64,000 nucleotides of DNA from a bacterium (GTDB lineage: Bacteria > Eisenbacteria > RBG-16-71-46 > CAIMUX01): assembly GCA_030431975.1 (NCBI GenBank), contig JAUIHP010000023.1, positions 1 through 64,000 on the forward strand, read 5' to 3'. Under the pieces are notes generated by a model, which had not been told where the DNA came from, did no database searches, and saw only the letters and a list, made by a program, of their open reading frames with translations. The position numbers and the translations under genes are program-made. Position 1 is the first letter of the stretch. Every line of letters begins with the position of its first letter. Of this stretch, positions 16,790 through 26,656 are shown in pieces.

Positions 16790-17700
16790 TTCACCGGCCG
16801 GATCCGGCCCTTGGGAATCCGATTGGCCTTCAGGTAGAGGTCCGTCGGGACGGCCTCGCCAACCCAGTGACTCATCGACAGCGCCGCCTGCTCCACCAGT
16901 GGACCCAGCCCGTCCGCGGCTCGGAACCCCCGATCGCGCGCCCACGCGGCCAGCGTCGACCTTCCCTCTCCGTAGTTCATGTCGAGGACGACGGCACCTT
17001 TCGGAAACCTTGCGAGTAGCTCAACAGGAGGAATCACTCCCGGAGGCCACGTCGAGACCCAAAGTGAAATCTGATCCGGACCGCTGCGAGCATCCCCCGT
17101 TTCCGCGGAAGCGAGGTCCTTGAGAGAGGCCACTTCCGGTGCTGCGCCTGCCAGTCGCGGCCGGCGCGGATCCGTCTTCCACCGGCTGAGCTGGCGCCGG
17201 ACCACTGCAGGTCGCTGGCTCACGATGAGCTCCGGCTGATGACCGGCAGCCCACGCCCGGTGAACGAGACTCCTCGCCGTCGCGCCAAAACCAAGAACGC
17301 CAAACGGTCGGTCGTCCAAACCGTTGCGTTTCATCCACGCCAAAATCCCGGCGCCATCCGTCCCGCACGCAGCCACCGTGTCGCGCTTCCAACTGAGAGT
17401 GTTGGCCATCCCGACCCTTGCCGTCTCCGCATCCGAAGGGGATGCCACCTTGATTACCGCCTCTTTGTAGGGCGTGGTTACGTTGCAGCCGATGAATCCC
17501 AGGTCGCCTCCCAAACGCAGAAACGCCGGGAGTCGACGTATCGACACCGGTACCGGAACGTAAAGCCAATTCCGTGCCAGCTTCGCCAGGACGGCGTTGT
17601 GCAGTGCCGGGGAAAGAGAGTGTTCGATCGGGTCTCCGACGATGCCCAGAAGCTTCGTCCGACCATCGACCCAGGGCGGTTTCCACTCAGAGGTAGGCAT
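16786..17700 (-). CDS. aroE: shikimate dehydrogenase
   Basis: 304 residues. GIVGDPIEHSLSPALHN (about 19-35) binds shikimate, NVTTPYKEAV carries the catalytic Lys, and CGTDGAGILAWM the paired Asp. A nucleotide-binding region follows (VLGFGATARSLVHRA). It reduces 3-dehydroshikimate in aromatic amino acid synthesis. Upstream, a 20-bp tandem duplication (about 17696-17735) has doubled the segment GACTGACCATGCCTA, so a second ATGCCTAATGAG mini-frame now sits between the rodA stop and the aroE start. Confidence 0.94.
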   Translation of the reverse strand: MPTSEWKPPWVDGRTKLLGIVGDPIEHSLSPALHNAVLAKLARNWLYVPVPVSIRRLPAFLRLGGDLGFIGCNVTTPYKEAVIKVASPSDAETARVGMANTLSWKRDTVAACGTDGAGILAWMKRNGLDDRPFGVLGFGATARSLVHRAWAAGHQPELIVSQRPAVVRRQLSRWKTDPRRPRLAGAAPEVASLKDLASAETGDARSGPDQISLWVSTWPPGVIPPVELLARFPKGAVVLDMNYGEGRSTLAAWARDRGFRAADGLGPLVEQAALSMSHWVGEAVPTDLYLKANRIPKGRIRPVK

Positions 17701-17722
17701 GGTCAGTCCTCATTAGGCATGG

Positions 17723-18946
17723 TCAGTACTCATAACGATGGGCTGCGACATTTCCCATAAGGCCGATCGCGGCCAACATCGTCCACAAGAACGACCCGCC
17801 GTAGCTGAGGAACGGCAACGGCAGACCCGTGACGGGAAAGAGTCCCATCGTCATCGCCATGTTGACGGCCGCGTGGTAGAAGATGAGCCCGCCCACTCCG
17901 ACCAGGAGCAACGAACCGAAAGCCGACCGGCACTGCACGGCCAACCGCAGTGCTCTCAACACGAGAGCGACAAAAGCCAGGACGACGAGGACGGTTCCGA
18001 AGAACCCGAGTTCCTCCCCGATCACCGAGAAGATGAAATCGTTGTGCTGCATGGGAAGAAAGGCCAGAGCCTTCTGGCTGCCTTCGAGGTAGCCCTTCCC
18101 AAACAGCTCGCCGGACCCGATGGCGATCCGCGACTGCAACACCTGCCAGCCGCTCCCGGACGGGTCGCTCCCCGGATCGAAGAAGGTCTGAATGCGAGCC
18201 TGCTGGTAGGGATGAAGCGTCGCGATGAACCGCGGCGCACCGAAGTGCAAAACGACCTGACAGGCGATGAACAGACCCAGCAGCAGATTCGACAGGCGAG
18301 AGACGCGGAAGGCGACGACGGCTACCAGGAGAAACACGATCCAAAGCCAAAGATTGTAGATGAGCATGAGTCCGATCATCGGAGAGACGAGGACGAAAAG
18401 AAGAATCCTCGGCATCCCTCCCCAGATCAGCATCGGCAGCGCGAGAGCCGGGAAGGCGCCCGCGGTTCCGAGATCCGGCTGCTGCAACACGAGAGCCGTC
18501 GGTAGCAAGACCAAACCCAGCGTCAGAACGATCGGCCCGCCGCGCGAAAGGTCGACCCGTTTGCCCGAGATGTAGCGTGCAAGGACGACGATGAGGGCGA
18601 GTTTGGCAAACTCCGATGGCTGAAAGCGAAATGGACCAACGGCAAACCAGCGCTGGGCCCCGTAGGTCTGCACTCCAAAGAAGAGAACGACGATCAGCAG
18701 GATCAGCGAAAAGGCAAAGACGATGTAGGCGCTGTCCTCCCATAACCGCAGCGGCATGAAGAAGAAAACGCCGAAGACCCCCATCCCCATTCCCAGATAG
18801 ATGAGATGGCGCTCGAAGTAGATGTCGGCATCCCCGGTGGCAAGCCGCGTCGCGCTGTAGATGGCAAGAACGCCGAGCACGAGGAGAAACATGGCGGGAA
18901 AGAGAAGCGCCCAATCGTTGTGCTTGCGATAGACCCGCAGGTTCAT
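17723..18946 (-). CDS. rodA: rod-shape SEDS glycosyltransferase
   Basis: 407 residues with about ten membrane segments. The SEDS hallmarks are present: FAVGPFRFQPSEFAK (about 111-125), GSGELFGKGYLEGSQKALAF, PMQHNDFIFSVIGEELGFFG and TGLPLPFLSYGGS. RodA polymerises glycan strands for lateral wall growth, paired with PBP2, whose gene lies just upstream and overlaps by 4 bp. Confidence 0.95.
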   Translation of the reverse strand: MNLRVYRKHNDWALLFPAMFLLVLGVLAIYSATRLATGDADIYFERHLIYLGMGMGVFGVFFFMPLRLWEDSAYIVFAFSLILLIVVLFFGVQTYGAQRWFAVGPFRFQPSEFAKLALIVVLARYISGKRVDLSRGGPIVLTLGLVLLPTALVLQQPDLGTAGAFPALALPMLIWGGMPRILLFVLVSPMIGLMLIYNLWLWIVFLLVAVVAFRVSRLSNLLLGLFIACQVVLHFGAPRFIATLHPYQQARIQTFFDPGSDPSGSGWQVLQSRIAIGSGELFGKGYLEGSQKALAFLPMQHNDFIFSVIGEELGFFGTVLVVLAFVALVLRALRLAVQCRSAFGSLLLVGVGGLIFYHAAVNMAMTMGLFPVTGLPLPFLSYGGSFLWTMLAAIGLMGNVAAHRYEY

Positions 18947-20799
18947 GGCTGAGTCTCCCCCACCTCGGCCAGGTCGCCGCCGCCGGAGAAGTACGCGTCA
19001 AGAATGCGCTGCGCGACAGGCGCCGCGACCGCTCCCCCATGGCCGGCGTGCTCGGCAATGGCCACGACGACGATCGTCGGGTCGTCGGCCGGCGCGTAGC
19101 AGGCAAAGAGCGCGTGATCCTCGCCCGGGTTCTCGGCCGTTCCCGTCTTTCCGGCGATGCGAATGAGACCCACGCGGGCTTTCTTACCGGTCCCGCGGGG
19201 ATGCATGACCACTTCTTCGAGCGCGGACCGGATGAAGTCGAGGTGCTCCCCGGAAACGGGCAAAGCGCCGTCGCTCCAGTCTTCGTTCGCCGTCTGCCGA
19301 ACGACGTTTCCGTCCTGGGTCCGGACTTCGCGCAGCAGGTGGGGTCGGACCCAGTTTCCCCGGGTCGCCAGGGCGCCGTAGAAACGCGCCAGGGAAAGCG
19401 GAGACATTAGAAGCTCGCCCTGTCCGATCGAAAGATTGAGTGCAACGCCGCGCCCGAATCCCCCGAGTCGTTCTCGGTACCACTGCGGCGTCGGAACGAG
19501 TCCCGCCCGCTCCCCCGGCAGGTCAATCCCCGACACGCTGTGGCACTGCAGCCTTCGCGCCATCGACGAAATCCCTTCGACCTGAAGTTCGTCCGCAAGC
19601 TGGTAGTAGAAGACGTCGCAGGACTGCCGAAGAGCTCCGGTGTGATCGAGCTTGCCGTGCCCAACGCGCTTCCAGCAGCGGAAGTAGCGGTCCCCGTAGC
19701 GGAGTCGTCCCCAACACGGATCGAGCACCGACTCGGGACCGACCAGTCCCTGCTCCAGCCCGGCCAGGCTTGTCACCGGTTTGAAAGTCGACCCCGGCGG
19801 ATAGGTCGATTGGATGACGCGATTCTGCTGTGGAAAGAGCGGACCGTGAAGCTCCTGGTACTCCTTTTGGGAGAGACCGCCCACGAAGACGTTGGGGTCG
19901 TAACCGGGGTAGCTGGCCAAGGCCAGGATCTCTCCGGTCCGTGGATCCATCGCCACGACGCAGGACGCCGGGGGCGGGTCGTCCGCATGGCCGTCCTTGC
20001 CGCCGTGCGGACGAATGTCGGCCAGGGCCCGCTCCGCTTCCTTTTGCAACGCGGCATCGATCGTGATGACGATATCGTGACCGGGAACGGCCGATCGTCG
20101 CGCCAGTTCCGGGAACATTCGCGTCCGCCGCCCGCGCGCGTCGACCTCGACGTAGGCTTCGCCGTCCTCACCGCGAAGAAGGTGCTCATACTGCAGTTCG
20201 AGCCCCGTTTTTCCGATCAGCTCGCCGCCGCGATAGCCCTGGTTCCGCTCAAGGTCTTCGACCGTGACTTCGGCCAGGTACCCGAGAAGGTGGCAGGCCA
20301 AACGACCCTGTGGGTACCGGCGGACGGGAACGACCTCGACCGCGAGTCCTGCCAACGGAACCGACCGCTCCTCGATGCGGGAAACCTGTCCGAATTCGAG
20401 CTGCCGGGCGAGAACTACGGGACGGTTTCCCTGATGTCGCTCGACCTTCTTGGAAAGAGACGCGGGCGACACTTCCAAGACCCGGGCGACGGCATCGATG
20501 ACGGCGTCCACGGAATCGGGATGCTGACGAAAAACCCGAAGGCTGGGATCGAACGTCAGCTGCGAGCTGGGATAGTCATCGGCCAGAACGGTGCCGTGGC
20601 GGGTGAGAATGCGTCCCCGGTCTGCAGAGAGGACCTCGGATCGGATCCGGTTTTCCTGCGAGCGGGTTCGGAAGAAGTTCCCGTGAAGAATCTGCAGATC
20701 AAAGAGACGGACGAGCAGAATGACCGAACTGACCAGGACCAGCCCGGCAAGCCAATGCGATCGCTCGATTCGCGCCTCTTTGTTGAAATCACGTGGCAT
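18943..20799 (-). CDS. mrdA: penicillin-binding protein 2 (peptidoglycan transpeptidase)
   Basis: 618 residues. One N-terminal membrane helix (about 16-34), a dimerisation domain and a transpeptidase domain. The active-site triad motifs are STFK (in YPPGSTFKPVTS), SCD (in LRQSCDVFYYQ) and KTGT (in IAGKTGTAENPG). It crosslinks lateral-wall peptidoglycan with RodA. The start at 20799 overlaps mreD by 11 bp. The second motif is SxD rather than SxN, as is common in PBP2. Confidence 0.95.
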   Translation of the reverse strand: MPRDFNKEARIERSHWLAGLVLVSSVILLVRLFDLQILHGNFFRTRSQENRIRSEVLSADRGRILTRHGTVLADDYPSSQLTFDPSLRVFRQHPDSVDAVIDAVARVLEVSPASLSKKVERHQGNRPVVLARQLEFGQVSRIEERSVPLAGLAVEVVPVRRYPQGRLACHLLGYLAEVTVEDLERNQGYRGGELIGKTGLELQYEHLLRGEDGEAYVEVDARGRRTRMFPELARRSAVPGHDIVITIDAALQKEAERALADIRPHGGKDGHADDPPPASCVVAMDPRTGEILALASYPGYDPNVFVGGLSQKEYQELHGPLFPQQNRVIQSTYPPGSTFKPVTSLAGLEQGLVGPESVLDPCWGRLRYGDRYFRCWKRVGHGKLDHTGALRQSCDVFYYQLADELQVEGISSMARRLQCHSVSGIDLPGERAGLVPTPQWYRERLGGFGRGVALNLSIGQGELLMSPLSLARFYGALATRGNWVRPHLLREVRTQDGNVVRQTANEDWSDGALPVSGEHLDFIRSALEEVVMHPRGTGKKARVGLIRIAGKTGTAENPGEDHALFACYAPADDPTIVVVAIAEHAGHGGAVAAPVAQRILDAYFSGGGDLAEVGETQP

Positions 20800-21286
20800 G
20801 AAGCACCCAGTCCTTCCACCCGAAAACGCGGGAAAGGATCCAGGATGTTCCGCCGACCCAGAGCAGCGTGTAGAGCGCTCCGGGCAGGTACCAACGAAAG
20901 ATGCCGATCAGCCATTGCAGCAGCGACTCGCTCAGGGCGAATCCGCGGATGGTCTCGGTACCCAACGCGATGAGAAAGAAAAGAATCCCGACGACGATGG
21001 GACTCGATCGGTCGAAATTCTTCGACCAGCGTTCGATCCCGAAAGCCGAGAGCACGTAGGCCAGAGAGTGGAGTCCCAGTCGTTCGGGCTGCTCGATGTC
21101 GACGAGGAGGCCGATGATGAATCCGGTCCAGACTCCCCAGTGCAGTCCTTTCTTCAGGGACACGAAGAACACGACGCCGAGCAACAAGTCGGGTTGCCAA
21201 CCAAGCCAACTGATCCGGGGAACCCACGTGCCCTGTGCTACCAGGACGACGAAGACCGCGACTGCGATGCGAAGTCCCTGAATCAT
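20789..21286 (-). CDS. mreD: rod-shape-determining membrane protein
   Basis: 165 residues from the ATG at 21286, overlapping the mreC stop (ATGA). Five or six hydrophobic segments, with the MreD pattern of QPDLLLGVVFFVSLKKG and GFIIGLLVDI. It links MreC to the RodA/PBP2 elongation complex in the inner membrane. The assignment rests mostly on size, topology and its place between mreC and mrdA. Confidence 0.92.
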   Translation of the reverse strand: MIQGLRIAVAVFVVLVAQGTWVPRISWLGWQPDLLLGVVFFVSLKKGLHWGVWTGFIIGLLVDIEQPERLGLHSLAYVLSAFGIERWSKNFDRSSPIVVGILFFLIALGTETIRGFALSESLLQWLIGIFRWYLPGALYTLLWVGGTSWILSRVFGWKDWVLHAT

Positions 21287-22190
21287 GGGGACGGCGCCAA
21301 TCCGAAAGTCAAACCGCGACCATCGTCGAGCTGCAAGGTGCTGAGCGCAGGTTCGGGATCCGAGGGAAACCAGTCCGGCCGGTCGCCGGTCCCGGCCGCG
21401 CCCGGCAGGAGAACGAAGACCTCCTCCGCACGGGAGGGACTGGCCGCAGGACGCACCCAGGCACGCTCCAGCGGACCGGTCGCTTCCCGTTCGACCTGTT
21501 CCACCGTGCCGACCAGCAAACCTCGAGGAAAGACGTCGCCCAATCCGGAGGTAATGACCCGATCCCCCACCTGCCAATCGGCCTGAACGGGAACGTCGAG
21601 AATGACGAGGCGATCCCGGTCCCGAAGAGCTCCTCGAAGAATGCCTTCGTCCCGCGTTCGTTGGTCGAGAACGCTGGCCGTGGTCTGCGGATTGGTCAGG
21701 CAGCGGACGCGGAGGCGCGTTCCATCCTGCGATACAACCGAACCGAGCAACCCTTCGGGGACGATGACGGGGGATCCCGTACGGATGGTCTCGGCGGCGT
21801 CAGTCTCGACGAGCAGGACGTCACCGCCCCGGCCTCGTTCGCGGGAGACCACCGTTGCGGGAATGAGGATGTCGGCAGCACGGCGCCTGAGCCCGAGCAG
21901 GCGGCGCAACCGCCGATTCTCCTCGGAGACTTCCTGCATCTGCATCTGGTCGAGCCCGGCCGTGGTTTCCAGCTTGGAGAGCCGACGTACTTCCAGGCGA
22001 GCCGCCAGGGAGCCCTGTCCCCAACCAACGGCGTACCGGTACGGGGCGAACACGGAATACTCGAGAACAGATCCGATGGTGTGGCAGACGCGATCGGGAA
22101 GCGCGAGCAACGTGATGGACACGAGCAGAGCGGCGACCGGTCCGGCCCAACTGCGGACCGGTGTGGACTGCTTCCCCCGCCAGGGGTTTA

Positions 22191-22194
<4 letters not shown>
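21283..22194 (-). CDS. mreC: rod-shape-determining protein
   Basis: 303 residues. A single N-terminal membrane helix (about 18-38), a coiled coil (about 65-98, ending ENRRLRRLLGL) and a periplasmic beta-domain with PVIVPEGLLGSVV and GDRVITSGLGDVFPRGLLVG. MreC scaffolds the elongasome outside the membrane. The mreB stop and the mreC start overlap. Confidence 0.94.
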
Positions 22195-23219
<1,025 letters not shown>

Positions 23220-23627
23220 TCCGCCTTACCCGATCCCTCGATGTTCGCGATGTACGCAATGATTCGGCAACAGGCCCCAGACTCGCGGAAATCCCTCTCC
23301 GCCCTCGGGCCGACGACTCGACGCCGGGACATGCCCCTCCCGGCGAAAACGGTTCCGAAACACGGCTTTGAGGCCCGATTCCGGCCTGGACCGAGTGAGA
23401 TTGCCCCGGTCAAGTCGTGCACCGCATCAATCTATGCCAGGTTCTGCCTGCGAGCAAACGGTTTAAGGCCCCAGGGGCATGAACTTGACCCCTTGGGACC
23501 TCGTTGGTAGGCTCCGGTGTATCTAGAGGTGATCGGCCGACTTCCGCCGCCCTCTGCCGGGGTTTCGAACTGTTTGAAAATCACGACGCAGAGGAAACCT
23601 CAACGTCTTCCCACGGAGGGACCCAAC
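23220..23627. other. 408-bp region between mreB and a divergent secreted-protein gene
   Basis: No convincing gene. It should hold the divergent promoters for the rod-shape operon (minus) and the gene at 23628 (plus). A hairpin (CCCCAGGGG at 23469-23477, CCCCTTGGG at 23489-23497, 8 of 9 paired, 11-base loop) lies near the middle and could insulate the two units or be an operator. Confidence 0.5.
23429..23457 (-). promoter_or_regulatory. possible sigma-70-type promoter for the mreB operon
   Basis: On the minus strand TTGCTC (23452-23457) and TAGATT (23429-23434) are spaced by exactly 17 bases. The match to TTGACA/TATAAT is partial, and it would leave a 5' leader of about 200 bases. Confidence 0.3.
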
Positions 23628-24077
23628 TTGATCCGCTCGCTCATTCGTACTTTCGCACTCGCCGGCGCCTCGCTGGCTGTCATTCTGGCCGCAACCCCCG
23701 CTTCCGCCGATCCGGTCGAGGCGTCGTTCTCCGGCATGACGATGGATGCGGATGACCTCGGGCTGGGCGGCGTCCAAGTCAAGGTCTTCGTGGATGGCTA
23801 CCTCAAAGGCTCCGCGGTGAGCGGCGCGGACGGATCGTTTGATACGACCTTCCGCTACGACGAACTCGGAGACCAGACGATCGTAGCCTGGTTCGTCCCG
23901 CAGCAGGGTTACGTCCCCGAAGTCGTCGTCCTCCGGGAAAGCAGCGCCTCCAAGGAGCTCGGTCTCTGGAGTCCGTGCCTTCCCCGCATCGACGTTTCGG
24001 CCTCCGTCTCCTACGACGCCACGATCTACGACGAAAAGTCGAAGTTCGCAGCGTTGGGAGAACAGGACTGCTTCTAG
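23628..24077 (+). CDS. secreted protein with carboxypeptidase-regulatory-like beta-sandwich
   Basis: 149 residues from a TTG at 23628, chosen because GGAGGG lies 7 bases upstream and the product then begins with a clean signal peptide (RSLIRTFALAGASLAVILAATPASA). The mature part, with LGGVQVKVFVDGYLKGSAVSG and ADGSFDTTFRYDE, has the strand pattern of CarboxypepD_reg/SdrD-B-like domains that vary inserted sugars or peptides. Two Cys near the C-terminus may pair. I do not know a named family or function. Confidence 0.65.
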   Translation: MIRSLIRTFALAGASLAVILAATPASADPVEASFSGMTMDADDLGLGGVQVKVFVDGYLKGSAVSGADGSFDTTFRYDELGDQTIVAWFVPQQGYVPEVVVLRESSASKELGLWSPCLPRIDVSASVSYDATIYDEKSKFAALGEQDCF

Positions 24078-24128
24078 ACGATCGAGAGTTCCCTGTGCGT
24101 CCCCTCGGACGTGCTGAGTGATGGAGCC

Positions 24129-24157
24129 GGGCCGGTTCGTTTCACGAACATCGGCCC
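24129..24157. other. GC-rich two-step hairpin between two secreted-protein genes
   Basis: GGGCCG (24129-24134) pairs with CGGCCC (24152-24157), and inside it GTTCGT pairs with ACGAAC around a 3-base loop, leaving a 2-base bulge. It sits 51 bp past one stop codon and 52 bp before the next start. There is no T-run; a Rho-type stop or processing site is as likely as an intrinsic terminator. Confidence 0.4.
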
Positions 24158-24209
24158 TGCTGCAGCACCTGCTCGAATTTTGGATGTGTGGCAAGTGGAG
24201 GTCAGCAGG

Positions 24210-25778
24210 ATGCTCCGGCTCCTTTTTCTCTGTTCCCTGGTTTTGGTTTTCGCGGCTTGTAGTGACGACTCCACGACGGTCGTGGAAGAACCTGCCGAAG
24301 CGTCCCGCGCTCCCGGCACTTTGACTGTCGAGTCCGTTGCGACGAACAACATCATCCTCGGTTGGCGGGACCTCTCCGACGACGAAAGCGGCTTTCAAAT
24401 CGAGAGACGGCCTGCGGGTGACGTCAGCGACTTCGAGGCGATCGGTACCGTCAATCTGAACGAAGTTCGCTACATTGATCGGACGGTAGTCTCCGGCAGT
24501 CTCTATGAGTATCAGGTCCGCTCCATCGCCGAGGACGAGAGGACGCTGAGTGACCCGAGCGAAACAGTCACCGCGAGGGCAACCCAGAACAACTCGCCCT
24601 CCGTCCCCTTCAATCCGTCTCCGGCCAATCTCACCCAGAACATCGCTCCCGACAGTTCGATCGTTCTGACCTGGGCCGCCACCGACGACGACGGAGAGAC
24701 ACTCCTCTACGACGTCCTCTTCGGTCAGACGCGCGCCTCCATGGAGCCGATCGCCACGGCGCAAACATCGACCGAACTCGCGCTATCGGATCTCCGCGTC
24801 GAACTCAATCGCTCCTACTTTTGGCAGGTCATCGTTCGCGACGGCGCCGGAGTGACGCGTCGCTCGCCGGTTTGGGTCTTCGTGGCGCGAGTCGAACGGG
24901 TCAACGTACCCAACGGCGAGTTCGTCATGGGGACGGACGAGAACACTCCGTTCTTCCACCCGGGCAATCCAGTCCGAGTGAGTGACTTCAATCTCGACAA
25001 GTTCGAAGTCACCAATCAGCAGTACGCGACGTTCCTCAATCAGTCCTGGGCGCAGGGACTGATTACGGTCGTCAACGGCGAAGTCTTCAACGGTGACCGG
25101 ACTCAGGTCCTACTGGACGTCGCTCCCCCGACGGCCCGCTCCCCCATCGGAGACCGGGACTCCGCCATTCGCTTCCTTACCGCCGAGCAACTCTTCGTCG
25201 TGGTCGAAGGTTGGGAAACGTATCCCGTTGTCGAGGTCTCGTGGTACGGGGCCAACGCGTATGCAAACTTCTTCAACCGGCGCCTTCCCTCCGAAGCGGA
25301 ATGGGAGAAAGCCGCCCGCGGCCTCAGCACCGAGCTGGGTACGAGGACGTTCATCCGTTCCGACACCGTCGTCATTGGGCTGGGATTCCCATATCCGTGG
25401 GGTCCCCAAGCGGATCTGACCCGCGGAAACTTCGACAACAGCGGTGACCCGTTCGAGAACCAGGGCAATGTCCGTTCGACGCCGGTCGGTTTCTATGACG
25501 GAACAGTTCGCAGCGGATACGCGACCAGCAACGGCGAGAGCTTCTACGGCGCGGCCGACATGGCCGGGAACGTCTGGGAGTGGGTCGACGACTGGCATGA
25601 CACCATCTACCGCCAGCCGCACACGCCGCCGACGACCGGAATCTACAAGGTCATTCGCGGAGGGTCCTACCGAGCCGGACTGGGGTCGGCTCGAGTCACG
25701 AATCGCAGTCTTCTCGGACCGTCCTCACGGGACCGGGCAGTGGGCTTCCGCACGGCGGCCACGGGGCTGACTCAGTAG
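24210..25778 (+). CDS. lipoprotein with two FN3 domains and an FGE/SUMF1-type domain
   Basis: 522 residues from the ATG at 24210, with AGCAGG just upstream. The lipobox LVFAAC puts Cys17 at the mature N-terminus. Two fibronectin-III-like domains (about 30-125 and 130-225) precede a formylglycine-generating-enzyme fold (about 230-520): GEFVMGTDEN, KFEVTNQQYATFLN, RRLPSEAEWEKAARG, MAGNVWEWVDDWH, VIRGGSY and GFRTA. No Cys is seen in the C-terminal catalytic region, so it is probably not an active sulfatase-maturing enzyme. It more likely binds a ligand or acts as a surface scaffold. Confidence 0.85.
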   Translation: MLRLLFLCSLVLVFAACSDDSTTVVEEPAEASRAPGTLTVESVATNNIILGWRDLSDDESGFQIERRPAGDVSDFEAIGTVNLNEVRYIDRTVVSGSLYEYQVRSIAEDERTLSDPSETVTARATQNNSPSVPFNPSPANLTQNIAPDSSIVLTWAATDDDGETLLYDVLFGQTRASMEPIATAQTSTELALSDLRVELNRSYFWQVIVRDGAGVTRRSPVWVFVARVERVNVPNGEFVMGTDENTPFFHPGNPVRVSDFNLDKFEVTNQQYATFLNQSWAQGLITVVNGEVFNGDRTQVLLDVAPPTARSPIGDRDSAIRFLTAEQLFVVVEGWETYPVVEVSWYGANAYANFFNRRLPSEAEWEKAARGLSTELGTRTFIRSDTVVIGLGFPYPWGPQADLTRGNFDNSGDPFENQGNVRSTPVGFYDGTVRSGYATSNGESFYGAADMAGNVWEWVDDWHDTIYRQPHTPPTTGIYKVIRGGSYRAGLGSARVTNRSLLGPSSRDRAVGFRTAATGLTQ

Positions 25779-25812
25779 ATTCGCTGACTCGGTAGACCTG
25801 TAGACTTGTAGC

Positions 25813-26640
25813 CTACCGCTCGCTGTTTCCAAGGCCGGCCGCGCACGCGGCCGCCTTCTCCACCGCACGTGCCAACGTGCTACGGATCCGGCCGTCTTCC
25901 AGAGCCAGGATCCCGGCAATGGTGCACCCTGCCGGAGTCGTGACATCGTCCTTGAGCGCCGCCGGGTGGGACCCGGTGGCCAGGACCATCTCCGACGCTC
26001 CAAGAAGAGTCCGGGCAGCCAAGCGGACGGCCACGTCGCGGGGAAGCCCCATCATGACCCCTCCGTCGGCCAGCGATTCCACCATGAGGTAGGCGAAGGC
26101 CGGACCGCTCCCGGAGAGTCCAGTCACGGTGTCGAAGTGCTTTTCGTCAAGTTCCAAGGACTCGCCCAAAGGCTGAAAGATGCGGTGAGCCGTCTGCAGG
26201 TGTTTCTTCTTGGCCCGAGCTCCGCCGGTGAGGACGGTCGTTCCCTTTCCGATGGCGCAGGGAGTATTCGGCATGGCACGGACGACGGGCGACTTGCCGA
26301 CAACGGACTCCAATGCCTGGGTACTCACTCCCGCCGCGACCGAAAGGACAAGCGGAGCGTGTTCGAGCGCACCCGCTTCCGCCAACTCACGCAGGACCCG
26401 CAGGACATTCATCGGTTTCAGGCAGACAACGACAACGGAGGCTTCCCGGACGGCGTGAACGTTGTCAGTCCCGATACGAACGCGCAGTCGCCGGGTCAGC
26501 TCCTGAGCCCGGCTCTTTCCCCGGACCGTGCCGCGGAGTCGTGAGGCCGGCACAGGATGGTCGCCGCTGCGAAGCCCCTTGAGGATGGCCTCCCCCATCG
26601 TTCCCACACCCAGCACCGCAACGCGTCCGTCGATCGACAT
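25813..26640 (-). CDS. proC: pyrroline-5-carboxylate reductase
   Basis: 275 residues from the ATG at 26640, with GGAGGGA 5 bases upstream. The Rossmann motif VAVLGVGTMGEAIL is at 8-21. The C-terminal signature LSGSGPAFAYLMVESLADGGV and the VTTPAGCTIAGI block are canonical. It performs the last step of proline synthesis using NAD(P)H. Convergent with the FGE-type lipoprotein gene across 34 bp, and 16 bp downstream of the GWxTD gene. Confidence 0.95.
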   Translation of the reverse strand: MSIDGRVAVLGVGTMGEAILKGLRSGDHPVPASRLRGTVRGKSRAQELTRRLRVRIGTDNVHAVREASVVVVCLKPMNVLRVLRELAEAGALEHAPLVLSVAAGVSTQALESVVGKSPVVRAMPNTPCAIGKGTTVLTGGARAKKKHLQTAHRIFQPLGESLELDEKHFDTVTGLSGSGPAFAYLMVESLADGGVMMGLPRDVAVRLAARTLLGASEMVLATGSHPAALKDDVTTPAGCTIAGILALEDGRIRSTLARAVEKAAACAAGLGNSER

Positions 26641-26656
26641 CGTTCTCCCTCCGCGG

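Noticed and set aside
23425-23445. Sigma-54 promoter upstream of mreB
   Set aside because: TGGCAT is present on the minus strand, but the -12 element is GATGC and not TTGC; the match is too weak despite rpoN being in the window.
24210-25778. Active formylglycine-generating enzyme with a sulfatase partner
   Set aside because: The catalytic Cys residues are not present in the C-terminal domain and no sulfatase gene is near; treated as a non-enzymatic FGE-fold lipoprotein.
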